Positions 6,111-12,226 of a stretch of DNA of 12,985 nt are shown here, piece by piece. The stretch's first letter is position 1. Each line of letters begins with the position of its first letter. Under the pieces are notes generated by a model. That model ran no database searches and was not told the DNA's origin. It worked only from the letters and a program-made list of their open reading frames with translations. A program made the translations under genes and the position numbers. The stretch lies in assembly GCA_023435825.1 (NCBI GenBank), contig JAEZMB010000302.1, positions 1 through 12,985 on the forward strand. The letters run 5' to 3'. This DNA is from Pseudomonadota bacterium (GTDB lineage Bacteria > Desulfobacterota > Desulfovibrionia > Desulfovibrionales > Desulfovibrionaceae).

Positions 6111-7838
6111 ATGCCAAAGTTCATTCGTATCGACATGGGCTCGAAAGCGGTGAAGGTCGAGGACTGCCCCGAAAAGTACGCCGGTCTGGCCGGCCGGGGA
6201 CTGACCTCCATCTTCGTGGCCGATGAAGTGAAGCCGACCTGCCATCCCCTTGGCAAGAACAACAAGCTGATCTTCGCCCCCGGCTACCTCACCGGCACCA
6301 GCGCCGCCAACTCCGGCCGCCTGTCCTGCGGGGCCAAGAGCCCGCTCACCGGCGGCATCAAGGAAAGCAACACCGGCGGCACCTTTGCCCAGCGCATGTC
6401 CAAGATGGACATCAAGGCCCTGGTCTTCGAAGGCCTGCCCGAGGGCGACGGCTTCTACGTCGTCAAGGTCACCATGAACGGCGTGACCATCGAAGACGCC
6501 CCGGCCGAAATCATCGGCATGGGCAACTACGAGGCCATCAAGGTGCTGCAGGCCAAGTACGGCCCCAAGGTCGGCGTGGCCATCATCGGACCGGCCGGCG
6601 AAATGCGCCTGACCGCCGCCAACATTTCCTTTGCCGATCCCCAGAGCAACATCCGCAGCGCCGGCCGTGGCGGTCTGGGCGCGGTCATGGGCGCGAAAAA
6701 GATCAAGGCCGTGGTCATCGATGACGAAGGCGCGCCCGGCGTGACCATCGCCAATCCCGAGGCCTTCAAGGCCGCTTCCAAGCGCTTCACCAACGCCCTG
6801 ACCACCCATCCGGTCACCGGCCAGGCCCTGCCCAAGTACGGCACCAACATCCTTATCAACATCTTGAACGAAGCCGGCGGCCTGCCCACCAAGAACTTCC
6901 GGACCGGACGCAACGAGTGGGCCAACAACGTCGGCGGCGAAACCATGGCCGCGGTCATCGAGTCCCGCAAGGGCAAGACCACCCACGGCTGCCACGCCGG
7001 CTGCATCATCCGCTGCTCCCAGCACTACAACGACAAGGAAGAGAAGTACGTCACCAGCGGTTTCGAATATGAGACCATCTGGGCCCTTGGCGCCAACGCC
7101 TGCATCGATGATCTCGACGCCATCGCCTACGCCGACCGCGAGTTCGACGACGTGGGCGTGGACTCCATCGAGACCGCCGTCACCGTCGGCGTGGCCATGG
7201 AAGCCGGCATCATCCCCTGGGGCGACGCCAAGGCCATGCTCAACCTCATCCTGGAAATCCGCAAAGGCACCCCGCTCGGCCGCATCCTGGGCAGCGGCGC
7301 CGGCGCGCTGGGCCAGATGTACGGCCTGAACCGCGTGCCCACCGTGAAAAACCAGGCCATCCCGGCCTACGATCCGCGCGCCGTCAAGGGCGTCGGCCTG
7401 ACCTACGCCACCACGCCCATGGGCGCGGACCACACCGCTGGTTACGCCGTGGCCACCAACATCCTGAAGGTCGGCGGCTTCGTCGATCCGCTGGGCAAGG
7501 AAGGCCAGGTCGAGCTGTCGCGCAACCTGCAGATCGCCACCGCCGCCGTGGACAGCACCGGCATGTGCCTGTTCATCGCCTTTGCCATCCTGGACATCGC
7601 CGACGGCTTCAACGCCCTGGTGGAGATGATCAACGCCCGCTACAACCTGTCGCTTACCGGCGACGACGTCGTGGCCCTGGGCAAGACCATCCTCAAGGCC
7701 GAACGCGGCTTCAACGAGCGCGCCGGCTTCACCAAGGCCCACGACCGGCTGCCGGAGTTCTTCGAGGAGCCCTGCGCGCCGCACAACGTGACCTGGGACT
7801 TCACCGACGAGGAAATCGACGAGGTCTTCAACTTCTAG
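6111..7838 (+). CDS. aor: Aldehyde:ferredoxin oxidoreductase (tungsten/molybdenum-pterin)
   Basis: A 575-residue cytoplasmic enzyme that oxidises aldehydes to carboxylic acids with ferredoxin as electron acceptor, using a bis-pyranopterin W or Mo centre and one [4Fe-4S] cluster. The N-terminal AOR domain (about 1-205) shows GLAGRGL at 25-31 and KSPLTGGIKESNTGG at 76-90. The cluster ligands are C294, C298 and C302 (GCHAGCIIRC) plus C486 in DSTGMC, which is the D-x-x-G-x-C motif. The first two cysteines are separated by three residues. The archetypal Pyrococcus enzyme has two, while three is known from bacterial AORs. The open frame extends upstream to 5934, but ATG 6111 with GGAGGG at 6101-6106 and the conserved MPKFIRIDMG start decides it. 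Codon choice is strongly C-ending, suggesting high expression. Expression is probably driven by the sigma-54 promoter at 5930-5945. Substrate and metal cannot be read from sequence. Confidence 0.96.
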   Translation: MPKFIRIDMGSKAVKVEDCPEKYAGLAGRGLTSIFVADEVKPTCHPLGKNNKLIFAPGYLTGTSAANSGRLSCGAKSPLTGGIKESNTGGTFAQRMSKMDIKALVFEGLPEGDGFYVVKVTMNGVTIEDAPAEIIGMGNYEAIKVLQAKYGPKVGVAIIGPAGEMRLTAANISFADPQSNIRSAGRGGLGAVMGAKKIKAVVIDDEGAPGVTIANPEAFKAASKRFTNALTTHPVTGQALPKYGTNILINILNEAGGLPTKNFRTGRNEWANNVGGETMAAVIESRKGKTTHGCHAGCIIRCSQHYNDKEEKYVTSGFEYETIWALGANACIDDLDAIAYADREFDDVGVDSIETAVTVGVAMEAGIIPWGDAKAMLNLILEIRKGTPLGRILGSGAGALGQMYGLNRVPTVKNQAIPAYDPRAVKGVGLTYATTPMGADHTAGYAVATNILKVGGFVDPLGKEGQVELSRNLQIATAAVDSTGMCLFIAFAILDIADGFNALVEMINARYNLSLTGDDVVALGKTILKAERGFNERAGFTKAHDRLPEFFEEPCAPHNVTWDFTDEEIDEVFNF

Positions 7839-7901
7839 GCCTTGGCCCCCAAGGCGTAGACCTTCTTCCGGGGGCGGGCGGCGTCAGCCGTTCGCCCCCG
7901 G
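7839..7901 (+). other. Two tandem hairpins directly after the AOR stop codon
   Basis: GCCTTGG/CCAAGGC (7839-7845 / 7849-7855, loop CCC) begins at the base after the stop codon. CCGGGGGCG/CGCCCCCGG (7868-7876 / 7893-7901) follows, with an inner CGGC/GCCG stem. Neither has a T run after it. They may protect the 3' end of the AOR message from exonucleases. Confidence 0.7.
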
Positions 7902-7909
7902 ACTTGTCG

Positions 7910-7959
7910 CCCCCTGTCGCGCCAGGCCATAAGCCTCGCCAGAACAGGGGGTTTTTGTT
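7910..7959 (+). terminator. Intrinsic terminator between AOR and the MoaD-like gene
   Basis: Stem CCCCCTGT (7910-7917) with ACAGGGGG (7944-7951), containing a smaller AGGC/GCCT helix inside, followed by TTTTTGTT. It should end most AOR transcripts. Any read-through would reach the small gene at 8010 at a lower level. Confidence 0.82.
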
Positions 7960-8009
7960 AGCAAAACCGGACCGTACACGACCGAATCGGCCGTTGGAGG
8001 GGGGAATTC

Positions 8010-8294
8010 ATGGCGACGACCATCGAATTGCGTGGCTTCATGGAGCTGTCCAACCTGTTTCGGGAGCGGGGCTGGAACACGCCCCACGAGGTAGCCATCG
8101 CAGGCCCGATGACCGGACCCGAGCTGCTGGCCCTGCTCGGCGTCGGGCGGGAACTGGTCGAGGTGATTTTCGTCAACGGCAAGGCGACAAGTCCCGAGGC
8201 GGCGACGATAGCCGGCGGCGACCGGGTCGCCCTGGCCCCGCCGGGCGTGCCCGGACCGTACCGCGTCTTGTTGGGTTTCAAGAAAATGGGCTGA
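8010..8294 (+). CDS. MoaD/ThiS-like beta-grasp protein without C-terminal Gly-Gly
   Basis: A 94-residue protein with the MoaD/ThiS (ubiquitin-like) pattern: an N-terminal IELRGFMELSNLFRERG segment, then VEVIFVNGKAT and GGDRVALAPPGVPG. Family members carry sulfur as a thiocarboxylate on a C-terminal Gly-Gly and feed molybdopterin or thiazole synthesis. Here the region that aligns with the usual end (about residues 70-81) is followed by a 13-residue tail, PYRVLLGFKKMG, with a single terminal glycine. Sulfur-carrier activity is therefore doubtful without trimming. ATG 8010 has a very strong purine-rich Shine-Dalgarno (GGAGGGGGG) five bases upstream. The gene follows AOR after 171 bp and a terminator, in the same direction. 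MoaD-like genes are known in AOR operons, so a role in AOR cofactor insertion or maturation is likely but inferred. Confidence 0.82.
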   Translation: MATTIELRGFMELSNLFRERGWNTPHEVAIAGPMTGPELLALLGVGRELVEVIFVNGKATSPEAATIAGGDRVALAPPGVPGPYRVLLGFKKMG

Positions 8295-8298
8295 CGGG

Positions 8299-8325
8299 GC
8301 GGGCTTTGGCCCGCGCGCCGTTTTC
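8299..8325 (+). terminator. Possible terminator after the MoaD-like gene
   Basis: A GC-rich hairpin GCGGGC (8299-8304), loop TTTG, GCCCGC (8309-8314) begins just after the stop codon. Only a short TTTT follows, a few bases downstream. A plausible but imperfect intrinsic terminator. Confidence 0.4.
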
Positions 8326-8931
8326 GCCGTTCCCGCTCCGCCGCCGGCTCGGCCGCCTCCAGGCCGGACACGCCCGGCGTTTGTCGCCTCTCCGGTTATC
8401 CTGATCAGGGTCCTTCCTGCCGGCTCCTGGCCGCCGCCATGCCGACTCCGGCCTTTCGGGCGGCGTGACGGCGTGCAGCCGCCCGGACCTGGGCGGAACC
8501 AGGTGTCCTGGCCTGCGCCCAAAGGCGCGGCCAGCACGTTGCGTCATCGCGGGGAATGGCCCCTTTGTGGCGCGGCGTTGGCTGCGGCCGGCGCTGTCCT
8601 TGGGCCAAAGCCTTGCCGGCGATCCGGGTTGCCGGGCCGGCCGGCGCATCGAAACGCCCCGGCCAGCCATGGCTTTGGGTCAAAAAGCACCGTTCCCTCC
8701 GGCCAACCCATGGCCACGACGGACACGACGCCGCGTCGCCGGATTTTCCGTTGCGCCCGCAAGTCCCGGCCGGGCCTGGGTTGCGGCGTCCTCCCGCCCT
8801 GACGCGCCAGGGGACCGGCTTATTTCCTACGCAATTGCTCCGCTTTTTGCATAGTCTCGTGGCGGTCCCCATAAAAAGGATTTGAGGGGGTTGTCCGCCA
8901 AACGCCCCAGGCGCTCTTCGTGGACGCGCGG
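8326..8931. other. About 600-bp region without a supportable gene
   Basis: Open frames exist on both strands (for example plus 8465-8854 and minus 8278-8670). All are arginine/proline/glycine-rich, lack a Shine-Dalgarno and show no family motif, as expected by chance in GC-rich DNA. The composition turns AT-richer at about 8820-8885, next to the 3' end of the minus-strand hydrolase gene. I see no tRNA, no strong terminator with a T run and no long repeat. It may be intergenic DNA or the degraded remains of a gene. Confidence 0.45.
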
Positions 8932-9498
8932 CTAGATGACAACCTCCGCCCCGGCCACGACCTCGGCGTAGACCGCGCCCAGGGCGGCCAGGAAGGCGGC
9001 ATGGACATCGGCCGCCGCCACGGTGCGGCCGGCGAAAGCCAGATCGCGCGTGGCGCAGGCGTCGGCGGCCACGGTCACGGCGTAGCCCAGGTCGAAGGCG
9101 GCCCGAACAGTGGCGTCCACGCACATGTGGGTCATCATGCCGGCGACGACCAAGCGCTTGGCGCCGCAGGCTTCAAGGGCCGCGCCCAGGCCGGTGTCGC
9201 GGAAGCTGTTGGGCCAGTGCTTGAGGATGACGGTCTCGCCGGGAAGCGGGGCCACACAGGCATGGATGTCGGCCCCGGGCGTGCCGGGCAGAAAAAACGT
9301 GGCCCCGGGATGGGCGGCCTCGTGGCGGATGTGGAACACCGGCCGGCCGGCCGCCCGGAACTTCGCCAGCAGGGCGGCGGCGTTGCGGCCGGCGGCCTCG
9401 GGTTCGGCCAGGGCCATGGCCCCGCCCGGGAAATAGTCGTTTTGGATGTCGATGAGGAGCAGGGCGCCGGGTTGTTTCGTGGTGGGGCTGGTCGGCAT
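8932..9498 (-). CDS. Isochorismatase-like cysteine hydrolase
   Basis: A 188-residue hydrolase of the isochorismatase/nicotinamidase superfamily, which cleaves amide or vinyl-ether bonds through a cysteine nucleophile. The catalytic triad is visible as D17 (LLLIDIQNDYFPGG), K93 (ILKHWPNSF) and C126 (MMTHMCVDAT). The cis-peptide segment next to the triad is also present (VVAGMMTHMCVD). The metal-binding D-x-H motif of true nicotinamidases is not apparent, so a generic amidase is more likely than PncA. Starts further upstream exist (to 9582), but ATG 9498 is preceded on the minus strand by GGAGG with five bases of spacing, and the extra N-terminal residues would be Arg/Pro/Lys-rich. It is transcribed divergently from the MOSC gene. 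The substrate is unknown. Confidence 0.9.
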   Translation of the reverse strand: MPTSPTTKQPGALLLIDIQNDYFPGGAMALAEPEAAGRNAAALLAKFRAAGRPVFHIRHEAAHPGATFFLPGTPGADIHACVAPLPGETVILKHWPNSFRDTGLGAALEACGAKRLVVAGMMTHMCVDATVRAAFDLGYAVTVAADACATRDLAFAGRTVAAADVHAAFLAALGAVYAEVVAGAEVVI

Positions 9499-9590
9499 GG
9501 CCGCCTCCGGTTTTGCCGGGCTCGGCCCGGGTTTGCGGGCGCGCCTTGACGCGCGGCCGGTTCCTTTGGCAAGTGGTATCATCGAACCGA

Positions 9591-9603
9591 TCGATTTAAT
9601 CGA
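9591..9603. promoter_or_regulatory. Palindrome in the hydrolase/MOSC divergent control region
   Basis: TCGATTTAATCGA is a perfect 5-bp dyad around TTA, located 45 bp upstream of the MOSC start and 93 bp upstream of the divergent hydrolase start. It is more AT-rich than its surroundings and could be an operator. No promoter with good spacing could be assigned next to it. Confidence 0.35.
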
Positions 9604-9647
9604 CTATCGCCCCCCGTTGGGAGGGGCGCATTGTGGAGAACGAACTT

Positions 9648-10085
9648 ATGGCCGCCATTCATAGCGTATGTGTGAGCCGCAAGAAAGGGGAACGCAAGAG
9701 CGCCGTGGAGCGCGTCTCCCTGGTCGTTGACCACGGCATCGAGGGCGACGCCCATGCCGGCTCGCCCCGGCAGGTGAGCCTGCTGTCCCTGGACGCGCTC
9801 ACCCGGATGCGCCAGAAACTCGACTGGCTGGCTCCCGGGGATTTCGCCGAGAACCTCAACGTGGACGGGCTTGAAACCCTCGACATCGCCGTGGGGCGGC
9901 GCATCCGGGTCGGCGCGGACGTGGTGCTCGAAGTCACGGCCATCGGCAAGGCCTGCCACGACGCCGGCTGCGCCATCAAGAAAGCGGCCGGAACCTGCGT
10001 CATGCCCCGGGAAGGCGTGTTCGCCAAGGTGCTCGTCGGCGGCGAGGTCACGGCCGGCGATGTGGTGGCGGTGGTGGAAGAGTAG
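9648..10085 (+). CDS. MOSC-domain protein
   Basis: A 145-residue protein consisting of one MOSC (molybdenum cofactor sulfurase C-terminal) domain. Such domains bind molybdenum-pterin or related sulfur-carrying ligands. Diagnostic pieces are HGIEGDAHAG at residues 29-38, QVSLLSLDAL at 42-51, GDFAENLN at 64-71, a cysteine pair in CHDAGCAI (C103, C108), a further C117, and REGVFAKV at 121-128. Small MOSC proteins of this kind are often found next to Moco-synthesis genes. A GTG at 9633 with GGGAGGGG upstream would add five residues. ATG 9648 with GGAG at 9635-9638 is preferred because MAAIHSVCVS matches the usual family start. The Rrf2 regulator gene lies 137 bp downstream in the same direction. 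Its connection to AOR is by shared cofactor theme only. Confidence 0.9.
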   Translation: MAAIHSVCVSRKKGERKSAVERVSLVVDHGIEGDAHAGSPRQVSLLSLDALTRMRQKLDWLAPGDFAENLNVDGLETLDIAVGRRIRVGADVVLEVTAIGKACHDAGCAIKKAAGTCVMPREGVFAKVLVGGEVTAGDVVAVVEE

Positions 10086-10093
10086 GAAAAGAG

Positions 10094-10141
10094 GGAAGAG
10101 GCCTCCGGCGGCCAAAGGGGCTGAGCCCCTTTGGAAACCCC
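10094..10141 (+). repeat. REP-like palindromic element
   Basis: The stem CCAAAGGGGC (10112-10121), loop TGA, GCCCCTTTGG (10125-10134) is a perfect 10-bp hairpin, preceded by GAGGCCTCCGGCGGC and followed by AAACCCC. There is no T run, so it is not a standard terminator. The arrangement resembles the dispersed 'CCTCCGGCGGCC...GGGGC...GCCCC...CCC' palindromes that I recall from Desulfovibrio intergenic regions. Only one copy is in this window, so dispersal cannot be shown here. Confidence 0.6.
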
Positions 10142-10222
10142 ATAAGGGTTACGGTGGCTGTTGGTTGGCTCGGCCTGCCGGGCAAATGTGAACCGCGCCC
10201 TATGGGCGGCGAGGAGACGGAC

Positions 10223-10675
10223 GTGGCCGTGACCCAGAAATGCCAATACGCCCTGCGCGCCCTGCTCGAACTGGCCCTGCGCGAAGGCACCGGGGCGGCT
10301 CCGGCCGGCGAGATCGCCGAGCACCAGGCCATCCCCAAACGCTTCCTGGAAGTGATCCTCAATCAGCTGCGCCAGGGCGGCTTCGTGGCCTCCCAGCGGG
10401 GCAAGGAAGGTGGTTTCTTCCTGGCCAGGCCGGCGACGGAGGTGACCGTCGGCGCGGTGATCCGGTTCATGGACGGCCCCATCAGCCCGGTGGACTGCCA
10501 CCGGGAGCGGCCGGGCCATGACTGCCCCCTGCAAGGCGGCTGCGTCTTTCGGGGACTCTGGGACGAAGCCCGGGACGCCCTGGAACGGGTCTACGACACC
10601 CGCACCCTGGCTGACCTCGTGGCCGAGGACCGACGCCTGCGCCAGGCGGCCAAGACCGCCGACTACGTCATTTGA
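10223..10675 (+). CDS. Rrf2-family transcriptional regulator with three conserved-type cysteines
   Basis: A 150-residue winged-helix DNA-binding protein of the Rrf2 (IscR/NsrR/CymR) family. The N-terminus VTQKCQYALRALLELA and the helix-turn-helix/wing segment IPKRFLEVILNQLRQGGF, followed by RGKEGGFFLARP, are typical. Three cysteines, C92, C101 and C107 (spacing C-x8-C-x5-C), sit where Rrf2 proteins bind an iron-sulfur cluster, so the protein probably senses redox state, NO or Fe-S supply. The spacing differs slightly from IscR. GTG 10223 with GAGGAG at 10211-10216 gives the standard family start. ATG 10202 would add seven residues and has no better site. The MOSC gene lies upstream on the same strand, and neighbouring genes are the natural target candidates. 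Target genes are unknown. Confidence 0.9.
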   Translation: MAVTQKCQYALRALLELALREGTGAAPAGEIAEHQAIPKRFLEVILNQLRQGGFVASQRGKEGGFFLARPATEVTVGAVIRFMDGPISPVDCHRERPGHDCPLQGGCVFRGLWDEARDALERVYDTRTLADLVAEDRRLRQAAKTADYVI

Positions 10676-10716
10676 GGCGTTTGGGGCGGATCGAGGAAGA
10701 GACAAGGCAGCCGGTT

Positions 10717-10743
10717 GGAACGCCGCCCGAGCCGGTTCGTTCC
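10717..10743. other. Hairpin between convergent Rrf2 and EAL-HDOD genes
   Basis: GGAACG (10717-10722) and CGTTCC (10738-10743) can pair around a 15-nt loop. The same stretch has an 8-bp direct repeat AGCCGGTT (10709-10716, 10730-10737). No T run follows on either strand, so a terminator role is uncertain. Confidence 0.3.
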
Positions 10744-10780
10744 TGATTCACATGGAGCGACGGCTGGCAATGGGCGCAAT

Positions 10781-12028
10781 CTACGGCCTAAACATGTCCG
10801 CCGCCCAGGCCAGGGCCTCGAAATAGGCGGCTGAGGCATCGTCGGGGGCCACGCCGTAGGCGCGAAGCGCTGCCCCGGCCGCCTCGCCGCCGGCGTCGTA
10901 GCAGCCGGCCAGGGCCAGGCAGGGCGTGCAGGCAGTCACCCCGCCAAGCAGGGCCACCCGCGTGCGTTCGTCGATGGAGATGCCGGCCAAGGCCTGGGCC
11001 ATGGGCATCCCGAGCATGGCGTCGAGCAGCGACAACAGCCCCGTCAGGCAAATGCTCTGCCCGTCGTGGCAGGCCGCGTGGCCCGGGAGCCGGCGGCCGT
11101 CGGCCAGGGCCAGGAACCGGCCGCGCACGGCCGAGGCGAAGGCCAGCTCCCGGTCCCGGGCCGAGGCCCCCAGCGTGGCCAGCATGTTGACGGCCACCCA
11201 GCTGGCCAGGGCGTTGCGGCCCAGGCGCGTGACCGCGAAATCCACCGATTCGATGGGCTGGCCCCGATAGAAGCTGGCCGTGTTGACGTAGCGCAGGAGC
11301 TTATAGGTCAGCGACACGTCCGAGCCGATGATTTCGCGCACCCGGCGCACGTCCAGTTCGGGCTGGCTCACCTCGGCCAGAAGATTGAGCTTCACCGCCT
11401 GGTTGGGTTCGAGAATCTTGGCCGTGACGATCTTGGGCCGGCTGTAGAAATAGCCCTGGGCCAGGGGCACGCCCCGGTCGCGGCACCAGGCGATGTCGGC
11501 CTCGGTTTCCACTTTTTCGGCCAGCACGGTCTTGCCCAGGGCCAGGCAGCGGTCCACCACGGCCCCAAGCCGAACCGGATCGCCGGCCAGGGCCAGAAAA
11601 TCCACCTTGATGTAGGTCACATAGGGCAGGATCGGATCAAAGGCCGGATCGCCCACGTAATCGTCCAGGGCCAGCACGAAGCCGGCTTCCCGGATGCCGC
11701 GCACCAGCTCCACAAAGGCCGCGTCGCAGGTCACATGCTCCAGGATCTCCAGGACGAACCGTCCCGGGTCCAGGAATTTATGGTGGCCGGATTCCAGGAT
11801 TTCCTTGGAAAAGTTGATGAAAATCTTCTTTTTCGGGTCAATGTCCTGGGAAATGGCGTGGATGCCGTTGGCCAGCACGGCCAGGGTCGCCTCGGCGTCC
11901 GAGGGGAAGGAAGCCGCGTTGGGGCCGCCGACGGTGCGATAGAGCAGCTCGTAACCGAACACGTCGCCGTCGACGCGATAGATGGGGTGGCGGGCTACGG
12001 CGTAATTGGCGTCTGTATTGGGGGGCAT
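10781..12028 (-). CDS. EAL-HDOD signalling protein (YuxH type)
   Basis: A 415-residue cytoplasmic protein with an N-terminal EAL-like domain (about residues 9-205) and a C-terminal HDOD domain (about 210-400). This is the architecture of the YuxH-type family, linked to cyclic-di-GMP-related signalling. EAL-type residues are partly altered: the signature reads ELL at 27-29, FINFS at 70-74, LDDYVGD at 121-127 (canonical DDFG), KVD at 141-143, EKVE at 171-174, and QGYFYSRP at 191-198. The HDOD part shows LDVRRVREIIGSDVSLTYKLL and AVTRLGRNALASW. Phosphodiesterase activity is doubtful; a protein-interaction or regulatory role is more likely. ATG 12028 is preferred because family members begin shortly before the VARxPIY motif. 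No good Shine-Dalgarno is seen, and a TTG at 12094 is an alternative. The gene is monocistronic and convergent with the Rrf2 gene. Confidence 0.9.
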   Translation of the reverse strand: MPPNTDANYAVARHPIYRVDGDVFGYELLYRTVGGPNAASFPSDAEATLAVLANGIHAISQDIDPKKKIFINFSKEILESGHHKFLDPGRFVLEILEHVTCDAAFVELVRGIREAGFVLALDDYVGDPAFDPILPYVTYIKVDFLALAGDPVRLGAVVDRCLALGKTVLAEKVETEADIAWCRDRGVPLAQGYFYSRPKIVTAKILEPNQAVKLNLLAEVSQPELDVRRVREIIGSDVSLTYKLLRYVNTASFYRGQPIESVDFAVTRLGRNALASWVAVNMLATLGASARDRELAFASAVRGRFLALADGRRLPGHAACHDGQSICLTGLLSLLDAMLGMPMAQALAGISIDERTRVALLGGVTACTPCLALAGCYDAGGEAAGAALRAYGVAPDDASAAYFEALAWAADMFRP

Positions 12029-12163
12029 GGTGGTTAAGGCGCGTCTGGCGTACTTCTGGAGTGTTTCCGGCTCAGGCGTCCACCCGGCGGCCAATGCCTG
12101 GGTTGGGCTGAAAGTTCCCGCCGTGTGTTACAAATGCAACAAAACAATGGATCAGACGGCCGT

Positions 12164-12192
12164 TTTATACATCGCTGGACGAAGGCCTACAA
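12164..12192 (-). promoter_or_regulatory. Sigma-70-type promoter candidate of the EAL-HDOD gene
   Basis: On the minus strand: TTGTAG at 12187-12192, 17-bp spacer, TATAAA (5 of 6 to TATAAT) at 12164-12169. The start would be near 12157, giving a leader of about 130 nt to ATG 12028. A perfect 10-bp palindrome GTTTGCAAAC at 12213-12222 lies about 20 bp upstream of the -35 and might be an operator. Confidence 0.5.
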
Positions 12193-12226
12193 GCACGAAA
12201 GCGCAAAAGTATGTTTGCAAACGAAA

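Noticed and set aside
5520..7784. Minus-strand open frame of 754 codons opposite AOR
   Set aside because: It is a shadow of the strongly biased AOR coding frame. Its product is Gly/His/Asp/Val-rich with no family motif, and the plus-strand AOR motifs are unambiguous.
8465..8854. 129-codon plus-strand frame between the MoaD-like and hydrolase genes
   Set aside because: It lacks a Shine-Dalgarno, has an Arg/Pro/Ala-rich composition and matches no family pattern.
8857..8885. Plus-strand sigma-70-like promoter (TTGCAT, 17 bp, CATAAA)
   Set aside because: Matches to both hexamers are poor, and no plus-strand gene follows; the next gene is on the opposite strand.
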